Source: Hexactinellida sp. DTS-2022
Taxonomy: Eukaryota > Porifera > Hexactinellida
DNA length: 64,000 bases
Reading direction: 5' to 3'
Assembly: GCA_028753945.1 (NCBI GenBank)
Contig: JAPNXP010000014.1
Coordinates: 992,001 to 1,056,000 of the forward strand
Under the pieces are notes generated by a model. It was not told the origin of the DNA. It made no database searches and saw nothing but the letters and a program-made list of their open reading frames with translations. Below, one piece after another: positions 10,884 to 20,940 of the stretch; position 1 is the first letter of the stretch; each line of letters starts with the position of its first letter. Both the position numbers and the translations under genes were made by a program.

Positions 10884-11080
10884 TAGTCAAATTAGGATAA
10901 TTCAGAGATAGTTCCTATACATAGATTGAACTTATTTTACAATAATATAATCGACTATGTATAATACTATAGTACAGTATAATAATATTATAGACATTAA
11001 TCTGTATTCTACAGATAACAAGATTCAGCCACAAATTGTGGAAATCAGTATTATCTATAAGTATTAATTTAAACTAAGGT
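10884..11080 (-). promoter_or_regulatory. Shared 5' flank of NHL copy C
   Basis: About 190 bp upstream of the ATG is nearly identical to the flanks of copy E (28702-28870) and the truncated copy D (14331-14487). It includes TAGGATAATTCAGAGATAG, a TATA-rich run and ACAAGATTCAGCCACAAATT. Conservation of position across copies suggests a promoter, but it may simply reflect recent duplication. Confidence 0.35.
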
Positions 11081-11164
11081 CAAAAATTCAATGAATAATG
11101 GAATAAAAACTTATTTTTGTGATGAATATTCAATTATTGATTCTTCAGAACTGCCGGGAGAGCA

Positions 11165-11690
11165 ATATCTATGTGTATTATTAAATCTCTATTGTTGTTT
11201 GTTTGTTGTTTGTGTGTTTGTTTGTCTGTTTGTCCGGATTATATTAAAGTGATGGGGGATAAGAAACCGCATTTATAATTTTGATAGAAACTAACTTCCA
11301 AATGTTATAATATGTAAACAATTGTTATAATAGGTAAACAAGTATGCTGAACACGAATTTCGCGTTTATAAATTTCTAATATGAATATTTGTTGTTGTTG
11401 TTTACACAAAATAGGTAAACAAAATAATGAAATTCAAAATCACCCTAGAAGTTAGCTTTCAACGGGTATTATAGGTAAACAAGTATGCTGAAACGAATTT
11501 CGCATTTATAAATTTAGAACAGGAAAAATAAGTTAAAACTATGGAAATCTTATAAAGGGGTGTATATAACGTCCCTTTCTACCATTTTCCATGGCAGAAG
11601 GGTGAGGAGTAAGGCCGAATAGCGGTGTTAACCTGAGGTGCGTAGCACCGATCTGTCGCAAAGCGACCGAGACTAAAGGGCTCGTTTATT
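11165..11690 (-). mobile_element. Tandem-core (Helentron/DINE-like) repeat, reverse copy
   Basis: Read on the minus strand it starts with the GC-rich hairpin head (GGTCGCTTTGCGAC, GGTGCTACGCACC, 11595-11690). It continues through core repeats containing GTTTACCTATTTTGTGTAAAC and ends with AATACAATCC..GGACAAACA, a CA/CAAA run and a GAGATTTAAT tail near 11185. Same family as 12385-12925 and 15527-16325. Confidence 0.55.
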
Positions 11691-12100
11691 TTAAACCTCA
11701 ATATTTAATTAATTAAGTTAAGTTAATTAAAACTCGGCAATGAGCTCATCTCATCTTTCTTTCAATTCGTCATTATATATTGTTTACAAATGAAAATGTA
11801 TTCTCACGAATCGACCCCAATCCCAAGTGATTTTACGACCATCCCATATTTTGTCTAATGGTGAACAAAATATATACAAAGTGTATACAACGCTGTGAAT
11901 TAAAAGCTTAATTAAATACTCATAATTCATATTAAATAGATATTCTAAAATTTCGCCCAATTAATATTGTTAAAGGAAAGTCTAAAGTATCAATTATCCA
12001 CTCCATCACATATAATATTCCTCGTCCAATTAAACCCAATTAGTTTTTTTGGCAAATCGAGGCCTCTGAAAATTTAGGTTTAAAAACCTAAAAGTATAAA
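11691..12100. other. No feature recognised
   Basis: AT-rich DNA with short frames only. It contains no repeat arm or gene that I can identify. Confidence 0.5.
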
Positions 12101-12369
12101 GTTAAAGCTGTGCCAAATCATTTATTATAGAAGCCACCAAATAATGTGCCTCCAAAAGAAAATACTGTCGATATAGTGATTTGTAGCGAGCTGGGGCTCT
12201 GCTTGCGTGGCTTCCAGACGTTGGCCGCGCATGGAAAATAACATATGTCGACAAACGTGTGATCAGGCTGGTTGCTGTCTTTTCCCACCCCCCTGACGAA
12301 TTAAATTATGTAGCTCTTCCAATTCTTCAAACAATTCTGAACAAACAAACAAACAAACAAAACACATAG
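12101..12369. repeat. Old palindrome remnant followed by a copy of the DIRS-flanking repeat
   Basis: 12101-12180 is a decayed form of the ~114-bp palindrome (AAGCTGTGCC ... GTGCCTCCAAAAGAAAATACTGTCG). 12181-12369 is a close copy of 21327-21510, sharing GTGGCTTCCAGACGTTGGCC, ATATGTCGACAAACGTGTGA and a CAAA run. The same segment borders the DIRS-like element at 21.3 kb. Confidence 0.6.
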
Positions 12370-12384
12370 TGATTTAATTTACAA

Positions 12385-12925
12385 CGACCCCTTCGGTCTC
12401 GGTCGCTTTGCGACAGATCGGTGCTACGCACCTCAAGTTAACGGCCGCTGAGCGGCCTTACTCCTCACATTTTCTACCATCGAAATGGTAGATAGCTATC
12501 TAATTTTCATTAATTTGTTCACCTATTTTGTGTAAACAACAACAAATACTAATATGATAAATTTATAAACGCGAAATTCGTGTTCAGCATACTTGTTTAC
12601 CTATAATACCCGTTGAAAGCTAACTTCTAGGTTGATTTTGAATTTTCATAAATTTGTTTACCTATTTTGTGTAAACAACAACAATAAATATTCATATCAT
12701 AAATTTGTAAATGCGAAATTCGTGTTCAGCATACTTGTTTACTTATTATAACATTTGTTTACCTATTATAACATTTGTTTACCAATTATAACATTTGAAA
12801 GTTAGTTTATATCTCATATATAAATGCGGTTTCTATTCCCCCATCACTTTATTACAATCCGGACAAACAAACAAACAAACAAACAAACACACACACACAA
12901 CAATCGAGATTTAATTATATAGATA
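12385..12925 (+). mobile_element. Tandem-core (Helentron/DINE-like) repeat
   Basis: The head holds the small GC-rich hairpins GGTCGCTTTGCGAC, GGTGCTACGCACC and CGGCCGCTGAGCGGCC (12390-12470). There are then two core repeats with TTTACCTATTTTGTGTAAAC, the box AATACAATCCGGACAAAC, a CAAA/CA run and the tail CAACAATCGAGATTTAAT. The following 240 bp matches 21531-21590 (GGCCTTTCTAAAACTTGAGT) and holds no gene. Confidence 0.6.
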
Positions 12926-13446
12926 TAGATCGAATATGGCCTTTCTAAAACTTGAGTAGATCTTAGAATATAATTAATCAATTTGAGTAAATGTGGAATT
13001 TTTCAACAGAACTTGAGAATTGAAATTAATTTATAAAACTTGAGTAGATTCGGAAAGATCTATTTTAATATTTGAGTGTCAGTAAAAGTTTAGTATATTT
13101 GAAAATTTTGAAAAAGCTTTACTATATTTTTTGAATTTTACCATATTAAATAATTATATGTATAGACAATGGATTATTGCAAACTTAATTAGTAAAATCT
13201 AAACACAGTTGTAGTGTAATAATGGAGGAACTAACTTGCCCATTGTCAAAATTAAATTGTACCAAAAATAATACTCACGATTAAATATCATTGCGACTAA
13301 AATCAGTAAAGCATATGTATGAACCAATTAAACACGCAGAAAGGGATTAGACTAAAGGAAAACTTCACAGTATAACATGTAGAAAATAGATAGAACTACA
13401 AGCTAAAGAATTCAATTCAGTTAATAGAAAGGAAGAAAAGAAGGAA

Positions 13447-14330
13447 TTAAAATATCTGTAGACAGTTCTTAACAGCTTGAGTAACTACAATGACTCTTCC
13501 TTCTTTATCCACTGTAATACCTGTAGGATTGTTAGAGGTAGATATTGTATGAATCTTCTGGAATTGAGGGCTGAAAATATGAATAGAGTGAGAACTGTAA
13601 TCCGAAATGAGAATATTATAAGTGTGGTCAATTAAGAATAAATAAGGAGTAATAACTTCCATTCCTTGGCCTCGAGATATAACACACTTCTGTAGAATGT
13701 GATTATAGTTGTAGAGATGGAGACAAGGATTAGATGAATCGAGAACATAAATGTATTCTTTGGAGAGTTTAACATCATGAGGGTGTTTGAGTGTATCATT
13801 CCCAAACTGAGACTTGAAAGATAAATCACTATTGAGTATCTGAAGACGATTATTATAAAAATCACAAATGTAAATGTCTCCATTAGACTCCTCAATCGTT
13901 ATACCAAAAGGATTGTTAAATTCTAACTCTCCTGTTCCCAGTTTACTGATTCTAGAAACAAACTTCCCATTGAGTTGATAATTGAGAATACAGTTGTTAC
14001 CTTGAGAAATAATAATAATATTATCTCCACAAATAGCTACACCAATCGGGCAGAACAACTTTCCTTCTCCTTTATTGTCTCCAAATTTGAACAAATACTT
14101 GCCAGTACTATCGAAAACTTTTACACAGTTATTCCATTGATCTGCTATGTAAATATTTCCTGTTTTATTATCAACAGTTACTCCAAGTGGACTGTCAAGT
14201 TGTTCCATTCCATTTCCTTTCTCACAAACACTCACTAGAGGTTGGTTCTTGCTTTTATAGTCAATTCCACTTCTCACTTTCTCTACCAACTTACCAAACT
14301 TGTAGCCATTCGATAAATTAATATAATTCA
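13447..14330 (-). pseudogene. NHL-repeat protein, copy D (coiled coil deleted)
   Basis: The whole propeller is open, from KLVEKVRSGIDYKSKNQ (about 14289) to KNCLQIF at 13447, and is very close to copies A and C. An internal deletion of about 390 bp joins the start region (MAT) to the last codons of the coiled coil. After the joint the original ATG runs into TAG within a few codons, and no other ATG opens the propeller frame. The 5' and 3' flanks are those of the intact copies. It could be expressed only from a non-ATG start, so I call it a pseudogene, and a recent one since the rest is unbroken. Confidence 0.8.
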
Positions 14331-14487
14331 GAGACAGTTTCTAAACATAGATTGAACTTATATTACAATAATAGACTCGACTATATATATAGTACTGTAT
14401 AATAATATTATAGACATTAATCTGTATTCTACAGATAACAAGATTCAGCCACAAATTGTGGAAATCAGTATTATCTATTAAGTATTA
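14331..14487 (-). promoter_or_regulatory. Shared 5' flank of NHL copy D
   Basis: Same conserved upstream block as copies C and E, including the polymorphic TATA-rich run. It ends at the MULE target site (ATTTAAAC, 14488-14495). Confidence 0.35.
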
Positions 14488-14721
14488 ATTTAAACGAGTC
14501 GCCGGATTAAGACCTAATTTATTGTTGGAATAATACCTAAAACTTGGTAGCTTAGGAATAAGGCCCAAATAAGTTTGATTTGATAAGATTGTTTATCTTT
14601 GGATTACTTCAAACCTAAAATATTAATGATTTCCACATAATATTGTCAATGGCTCATGTATAATGAATGTGACCAACAAGGTTCAGAGTGACTGGCGAAT
14701 ACAAATAAACCTAAATAAATA

Positions 14722-14823
14722 CAGTCAACTCCGCTTAATAGTGCCACCGGTTAATCGGTTTATCCGCTTAATCGGGTCAAAACTACTTGGTCCCGAGGTG
14801 GCTCTATTAAGCGGAGTTGACTG
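14722..14823. mobile_element. pogo-type MITE nested in the MULE
   Basis: 102 bp with ends CAGTCAACTCCGCTTAATAG and the inverse TATTAAGCGGAGTTGACTG, flanked by TA. A solo end of the same family sits at about 35264-35290. Confidence 0.85.
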
Positions 14824-14872
14824 TACTTTATAAATCAAAATATAAGATCTAAAAATCATCATTGAAAGACTT

Positions 14873-15100
14873 TCATAAGCCATTGATTTTCCCCCGGCAA
14901 ATTGGGCACTCATGGTTCTGAGGATTCAATTTATTTGCACATCTTTCACAGAATCCAGCGTGGCAAAATCCACATGCATAAGTGCAAAATTATCTTTCCT
15001 TTTCTGGAGGCATACGTGGCATCGTGATTCAATAGGTTCTTCATCACTGGATAAATCTGATTCTTCTATTTCTGAGTTTATTTGATCTGTTGATGTACCT
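14873..15100 (-). pseudogene. RING-type zinc finger downstream of the MULE transposase
   Basis: On the minus strand an acidic linker (EESDLSSDEEPIESR) leads to CHVCLQKRKDNFAL. After a one-base frame change comes GFCHAGFCERCANKL and CPICRGKINGL, ending at TGA 14875-14873. The spacing C-x2-C, C-x-H-x2-C-x2-C, C-P-x-C is that of a C3HC4 RING of the type that recruits an E2 ubiquitin-conjugating enzyme. It lies about 80 bp after the transposase stop inside the same element. It is probably a C-terminal exon or extension of the transposase: a splice-like ACAATAG/GAAGCGAG stands at about 15125. It could instead be a captured host gene piece. Confidence 0.5.
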
Positions 15101-15174
15101 TAATATATTTTTGTTCTCGCTTCCTATTGTTAGGGAAATGCAATTTATACACTCAAAGGGGCTATATATCTTAT

Positions 15175-17238
15175 TCAAATATTTTGTTTTGTATTTGGTT
15201 CGTAGGTCAGCATTAAACGAGTTATTAGTTTTGTCCCCCTAGTAGTTTCTAACCCATTATCCAACCTTTTGATTTCCAAATCATGATCTGATAATACGTT
15301 ATTCATGACCGTCATGAATTTCCAGATGTTTGGATGGTTTGTTTTAATGCACGACTTTAACGGTTTGTGGTAGGATTCAGCCCCATTGTTTGTATTAATC
15401 TCGTAGTAAAATACAGATAAACTTACACTCCCATCTATCCATGTTTTAGTAAAATATTTCTTAAAAGAATTAATAAGTTCCAATTCAAAACAATTTAACC
15501 CATTTGTCGGTAGATTTATAGTTGAACGAGCCCTTCGGTCTCGGTCGCTTTGCGACGGATCGGTGCTACGCACCTCAAGTTAACGGCCGTATGCGGCCTT
15601 ACTCCGCACCATTTCTTCCATGGAAAATGGCAGAAAGGGACTTATATACATCCCTTTAGAAAATTTCCATAGTTTTAACTTGTTTTTCAATATTCTAAAT
15701 TTCTAAATGCGAAATTCGTATTCAGCATACTTGTTTACCTATAATACCTGTTGAAAGCTAACTTCTTGTTTGATTTTGAATTTTCATTAATTTGTTTACC
15801 TATTTTGTGTAAACAACAACAATTATTAATATTAGAAATTTTTAAACGCGAAATTCGTGTTCGGCATACTTGTTTACCTATAATACCCGTTGGAAGCTAA
15901 CTTCTAGGTTGATTTTGAATTTTCATTAATTTGTTTACATATTTTGTGTAAATAACAACAACAAATATTCATATGAGAAATTTATAAACGCGAAATTCGT
16001 GTTCGGCATACTTGTTTACCTATAATACCCGTTGGAAGCTAACTTCTAGGTTGATTTTGAATTTTGATTAATTGTTTACCTATTTTGTGTAAACAACAAC
16101 AACAAATATTCATATTATAAATTTGTAAATGCGAAATTCGTATTCAGCATACTTGTTTACCTATTATAACATTTGTTACCAATTATAATATGTGACAGTT
16201 AGTTTATATCTCATATATTAATGCGGTTTCTATCCCCCCGTCACTTTAATACAATCCGGACAAACACACACACAAACACACAAACACACACACAACAATC
16301 GAGATTTAATAATATAGATATGTAGGTTGAATATCCTCTTCTACTAAAAATGGCTAAGCCATTAGTTTATGAATCCATGTTTTGGATACTTTATTAATCT
16401 TGTAGAGTTTACCAAGACCCAACTTTTGTACTTTCTCGTAAAGAGCCTTAGTATAATGAAACCAACATCCTACCAGCATTATGTTGGGGAAGATCGTTGT
16501 AAATGCATTGCGTGACGCTTTTTCAAAATCACACAATGCAAAGGTTGGTTTGAAATTAAGAATAAATCCATGAACTGCTGATAATACGGCTCTATATAGC
16601 TGTTCACTTTTTACAGTCATCAATATGTGTATTGCTGGGATTGCATGCCCTTTGTACCGGGTAAAAATTGTAAATAACTGGTAGAAAAGTCGCGGAACTA
16701 CCTTAAATGTAGCATCGAAATGAATAGTTTGGTCATCAATAAGCTTTGATATCATGAGATCAGTTGCAAAAACTACAGCTGTTTCATTGCATTCTCGAAT
16801 TGTTAATCTGTAATTCATGGAATAAGAAGAAATCTACAAACTCTTCAGGAGATGATGGCAATTTTGGTATCTCTAACCTCCTTCTCTTCAACAAAGTGCT
16901 CTCAATTTTCTTATAGGTTAGTGAACATGCTCCTGAAGAATTGCGAGATTCATTGTTAAACATTTCTCGTAAATTATCAGTTCTGATAGCTAGAACAATG
17001 CTGTCAGATGTATATTCATCTTTGGAATGATTTTGCTCTCTTGTTATCTCCAAAAGATTGACAGCGATATCAACTTTCGCCAATCCCCCGCATGTAACCT
17101 GTTTAGCTAATGTGCATCTAAGATAAACACTTCCATTCGATTCGCGATACTTTGTAATAATGAAGTTTGTATATCTATATCCCCCAGATGTAAATTAAAA
17201 GAATGTAATCTTTTGCCTTCAACAATCGAAAATTCCAT
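15175..17238 (-). pseudogene. FLYWCH-MULE transposase, broken
   Basis: A probable start ATG at 17238-17236 (MEFSIVEGKRLHSFNL) is followed, one frame away, by GGYRYTNF ... VYLRCTLAKQ ... EQNH, a FLYWCH-like Cys2His2 finger (about 17085-17195). After another frame change near 16818 comes the MULE core: DQTIHFDATFKVVPRLFYQL, ILMTVKSEQLYRAVLSAV, the FALCDFEKA motif with the second acidic residue, and GCWFHYTKALYEKVQKLGL. A TAG stops it (LMA-stop-PFLVEED), and a 799-bp repeat then splits the gene at 15527-16325. Beyond it the C-terminal part continues (FTKTWIDG, EINTNNGAESYHKPLKS, NIWKFM) to 15175. The DNA-cleavage residues are partly visible, but the copy cannot make one protein. Confidence 0.85.
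15527..16325 (+). mobile_element. Tandem-core (Helentron/DINE-like) repeat nested in the MULE transposase
   Basis: A full-length 799-bp copy with a hairpin-rich GC head (15527-15605), then 138-144 bp tandem core repeats, with CATACTTGTTTACCTATAAT at about 15726, 15864, 16008 and 16148. The end is the AATACAATCCGGACAAACAC box, a CA run and a GAGATTTAATAATATAGATA tail. The host sequence GTTGAA occurs on both sides (15521-15526, 16326-16331). Confidence 0.7.
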
Positions 17239-17439
17239 TAATTAAAAATTGAGAGAAAATGTTTGGACAAATAACAGTGAGTATATATAGTAATAGTAAT
17301 AGTAAACTAGTCACATAATTAATAAGTGGACAAGTGAATCACCAGACATGGTATTATGTAATGTTATGTTATTAAGCTCATTATACAGACTTTACAGATA
17401 TATTATGGACTAGTATCAATTTCAAAGGCTTTAGGTGTT

Positions 17440-17751
17440 AAATAAAAATTAATCTTATTCCAACAAAATATGTTTTAGGTCTTATTCCAACTTCACAATA
17501 TTTTAGGCCTTATTCCTACTTACCAATCAAAAGTTACCATGTTTAGGTCTTATTCCAACTTCAAAATATTTAGGCCTTATTCTTACTTACCATGTTTTAG
17601 GTCTTATTCCAACAAAATATGTTTTAGGTCTTATTCCAACTTCAAAATATTTTAGGCCTTATTCCTACTTACGAAGTTTTAGGTCTTATTCCAACAAAAT
17701 ATGTTTTAGGTCTTATTCCACCTTCAATTTTAGGTCTTATTCCGCATTCCC
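17440..17751. repeat. Subterminal repeats of the MULE
   Basis: About eight irregular copies of TTTTAGGTCTTATTCCAAC, alternating with TTAGGCCTTATTCCTACTT. The left end of the element carries the inverse motif three times (14505-14570). Such arrays are expected binding sites of the transposase. The AATAAGACC core is the one amplified in the element at 4648-5723. Confidence 0.75.
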
Positions 17752-17759
17752 ATTTAAAC

Positions 17760-18260
17760 TAAGGTCACTAATTGAAAGAATAATGGACAAAAACTTAAAA
17801 ATTATGAATTATTTTTGTGATGAATATTCAATTATCCTTATGCACGTAACACCTCTACAAATGGTATTGACACCTTGAGCCTTGTGGTGGTGATGACATC
17901 GTCAATAAAATGTAGAATTTACAATTTTGTGAATTCGATATATCGAAAGTATTGGTTGGCGTAAAGTGATCACTCAACATGTACTGGGGAAAGATGACAT
18001 ACCACCTATTATATTCTACTGAAACATGCATATCTCTCAAATAAAGTAAGCTAAAAGGAAACTTCCAAAACGCTAAGGGTCGTTTCCGTCCTATACACCT
18101 TTCTGCAATGGTTTGACACCTTTACACTGATGATGACACGACAAAAAATCTAAAATTACAGCTTTGACGCAGCATTTCTTTCGGAGGCACTTTCGAAAAA
18201 CCAAGCACCAAAATATAGTGCCTCCGAGGAATATGCTTTCGGCACAGCTATTAATTTAGA
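17760..18260 (-). repeat. Old reversed unit B with decayed palindrome
   Basis: In reverse complement, 18149-18260 is a decayed ~112-bp palindrome (CTAAAATTACAGC ... GGCACAGCTATTAATTTAG). It is followed by the unit B body down to 17760: ATGTCATCATCA box, ACGACCCTTAG, ATATTCTACTGAAACATGC, GATGTCATCATCACC. It is clearly more diverged than the copies beyond 59 kb. Confidence 0.65.
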
Positions 18261-18328
18261 TTTAAACAATGATCTCACGTCCATATAGTATAGTATAGTA
18301 TAGTAGTATATCCTTTAGTATACTTACG

Positions 18329-19050
18329 TTACTTTATATTATACTTTGAGTGACCTTCAAAGTTCACCACAGAACAATTTCGTAGCTGGGCTAGGGTTGA
18401 AGTTATAATTTCTAAACGAGTCAATTCGCTGAGCGATCGGATATCGGATAAACCAGATATAACAATGGGTTTCTTCATATGTCTTTTCTTCCAGGTCTTT
18501 GAGTGACCAATCTGGCAGACTATGTTTCTGCCCTGGTTAGAGATGTAACGAACATCTATTGCAGCTATTTCAGAGCAACGGGTAGCCGTGGTGATAGCAA
18601 TCAATGTTGTTGTTTTCTTTGTGAGGTATTTGAGCTCAGTGGGATCCCCTTTTGGGGATTTCAGATAATCTAGGAGGACATTCAGGTCCCAGGCACTTGA
18701 GTATCGTGGCTGTTTAGGTTTTATGTTGTCTATACCCTTAAGCAGCCTTGGTATTAGGGGATCATTGATGTTAGCGGGATTCCCGGAAATTGTCAGTATA
18801 GTGACCACAGGGATGGCAATCCAACTAGAGGATTTTCCCGCGTCAAATGTATCCGTCAAGAAGGTCAATATGTTGTTTGTAGATGGGTACAAGGGATCGG
18901 CTGATCTCTGCAGACACCAACGTGCCCATGCGTTCCACGCAGATTTGTAAGATTTCTTTGTGGAAGTGCACCACGATTTGAGAATGATCTCAACAGGCCT
19001 GTCCGGAATTCCTCTGTCTCTGAGGAGTTCCCGGATATGACCAGGCCAGT
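18329..19050 (-). pseudogene. DIRS tyrosine recombinase, C-terminally truncated
   Basis: The core-binding part runs ELLRDRGIPDRPVEIIL ... SYKSAWNAWARWCLQ ... SADPLYPSTNNILTFL (about 18830-19050). The catalytic part has ITTATRCSEIAAIDV with the first catalytic arginine, then SKTWKKRHMKKPIVISG. The frame ends LRNCSVVNFEGHSKYNIK at 18329. The second half of the active site (H-x-x-R and the tyrosine) is absent, so it cannot recombine. The first part continues from the upstream linker in a different frame from the RNase H region. Confidence 0.8.
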
Positions 19051-19339
19051 AGTCTCATTTGTTAGTGGCTGGAGTGGGGATGATAGTTCCCCAGCGGATC
19101 GGTGAGTAGTGTTTGGCTCTGAGGCAACAGCACTGGTGGTTGGATTAAGGACTCCAGAAGAAGGGGCCACCAAGGCCTGCTCGGCCAGAATGGAGTTATA
19201 ATGATCGCTGTTGTGATCTCCCGTGTCAACTTGGCAGAGTCCGACCGATGAGGATTGGCGGGGGAAACATGTATAGTATTCCCAGGTCTTCCATTTCATT
19301 ACGAAGGCGATCACTGCCCAGGCCTCCGGTATGGACGCC

Positions 19340-19740
19340 AACTCACAAATTTCGCCACCTGGTTGTTCAGGCGTGAGGCGAAAAGCTCCACGTGCGGGTA
19401 CACCTGGGTCTGGTAGAGGATTGCCCCGAAAAACTGTCGGACAGAGACGCCATTCGTGTTGGTGTGAGTTCAATTGGCGGATAGGGCGTCGGCAGTTATA
19501 TTCTCCTTCCTGGGATATACTCCGCAGTCAGAGTAATCTGAAGCTGCATTGTATGTGTCAGAAGCTGAGTTGCCAGCTGGCACAGAGGGAGGGAGTGCCT
19601 CCAAATCTGTTGACGTAGCGAATTGTAGTGGTATTGTCCGTCTGCACCAAGACGTGCGTTCTGGGAGTGGCAAATAACTTCACTCCAAAGAAAATCGCTT
19701 TCAATTCTAAGAGGTTGATGTGAAGCGTCTTCTCTAGGGG
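19340..19740 (-). pseudogene. DIRS RNase H and linker region
   Basis: LHINLLELKAIFFGVKLFAT followed by HVLVQTDNTTTIRYVN (about 19610-19735) shows the RNase H Glu and Asp motifs. The linker VYPHVELFASRLNNQ with VAKFVSW (about 19335-19400) is a signature shared by DIRS elements. The two stretches lie in different frames. Confidence 0.75.
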
Positions 19741-20085
19741 GACCAGCTCCCGAGGCTCGTTTCTCCTGGCAAGAGGCTCCAGCCTGTTAGCAGGCGTCGG
19801 TTTGGATAAGCAGGCTTATCTCTGCCTCAGAATTGGGCTGGAATTCCAATCTTCCGCCTTTGTCATCCATCAGGTGATGTTCGCCTGGGATGGTTGGGAG
19901 AGATGGACATACTGACTGTAGTTGTTCGACGACAACTGGAGCGTTGCTATTAGGTCGAACTGAAGTGCTCGATAGAATAAAGGAGCTATTGGAAAAGCTA
20001 TTTTGGTAAAGCTCAGCAATCCGACCAGTGCTGCCAGTTCTCTGGCTGAGCAGTCGCCCCTGTGTGCTATTCTCCGACACTGATA

Positions 20086-20640
20086 TTAGATCTTCGTCAG
20101 AGTTCGTTGGGATACTCGTAGGAGCATCCGGCGTGAGTCCACTATAGTTCCTAGGAATTCTATGGTTTGTTGGGGCGTGAGAATTGACTTCTCCCAATTC
20201 ACAATGAATCCCAGGTTCTGTAACAGGGAGATGGAAACATTGATATGAGCCGTCAGCATTCCCTTGCTGGGGTTCGCTAGCAGCATGTCGCTAGGTATGC
20301 TACTATCTTGATCCCTTGGGATCGGAGATAGGAGAGGGGTCTCTTCAGCAGTTTTGTGAAGACGTATGGTGCCATGCTCAGGCCGAATGGCATTGCCCGA
20401 TACTGCAAGAGAAACTGGAGGAACTTGCCGGATTCCTTCCGAATTGCCACTGCGAGATAGGCATCCTTTAAATCTATTTTGGCTAACCAGTTTCCTTGGG
20501 AAACTGTGTACTGTATACTGTATACTCCATCTTGAAGTGCGGAAGATTGAGATGTTTGTTCAGGGCTTTGAGATTTAGTATTAATCTCCATTGACCCGAG
20601 CTCTTGAGCCGGAGAAAGAAGGGGTTAGGAAATATGGTTT
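20086..20640 (-). pseudogene. DIRS reverse transcriptase
   Basis: NPFFLRLKSSGQWR and LILNLKALNKHLNLPHFKME open the domain (about 20530-20640). After a frame change come WLAKIDLKDAYLAVAI and the QYRAMPFGLSMAPYVFTKLL block. The catalytic box reads YLA with a frame change where YLDD is expected: one base is missing (about 20290-20300), after which LLANPSKG resumes in another frame. LGFIVNWEKS and IEFLGTIVDS complete the thumb-side motifs. It is inactive. Confidence 0.85.
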
Positions 20641-20940
20641 TTCCACTCTCTCTATGGATCCCATGACCAATAGGTTGTCAGCTCGTTCACTAGAGTGGGA
20701 TGGATTCCTCGCAGTGCTTGCTTCCTGCGTATGCGGATCGTGCTGGTGGCGGCTGAGCCATGAGAATAAGAGAGGCAGAGATATACTCTATAAGTTGTGC
20801 CGCTGGGACCGGCTCATCTGTTGTGAGCTTACCCAGTAGCTCAGAGAGGGGGCTACTGCATACATAGACCGTTGTATATCTCTATACGTTTCATCTCTAG
20901 CTCTTAATAGTGCATAACGGGTTTTCCAGCTTTTGTACCC

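Larger units (their letters stand above)
14496..17751 (-). mobile_element. MULE (Mutator-like) element, decayed autonomous copy
   Basis: A 3256-bp element with imperfect terminal repeats GAGTCGCCGGATTAAGACC (left) and, inverted, GGGAATGCGGAATAAGACC (right). It is flanked by a perfect 8-bp duplication ATTTAAAC (14488-14495 and 17752-17759). The empty site is preserved at about 11065 and 29052 (TTAATTTAAACTAAGGTCA), which fixes both ends. Both subterminal regions repeat the terminal motif. Inside, on the minus strand, lie a FLYWCH-like finger, a MULE transposase and a RING-like finger, plus a pogo MITE and a tandem-core repeat inserted later. Confidence 0.88.

Noticed and set aside
11600..11690. 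Structured non-coding RNA or tRNA-like gene in the GC-rich head of the tandem-core repeats
   Set aside because: The small hairpins (GGTGCTACGCACC, GGTCGCTTTGCGAC) recur only as the head of the mobile repeat. No tRNA A/B boxes in the right spacing were seen.
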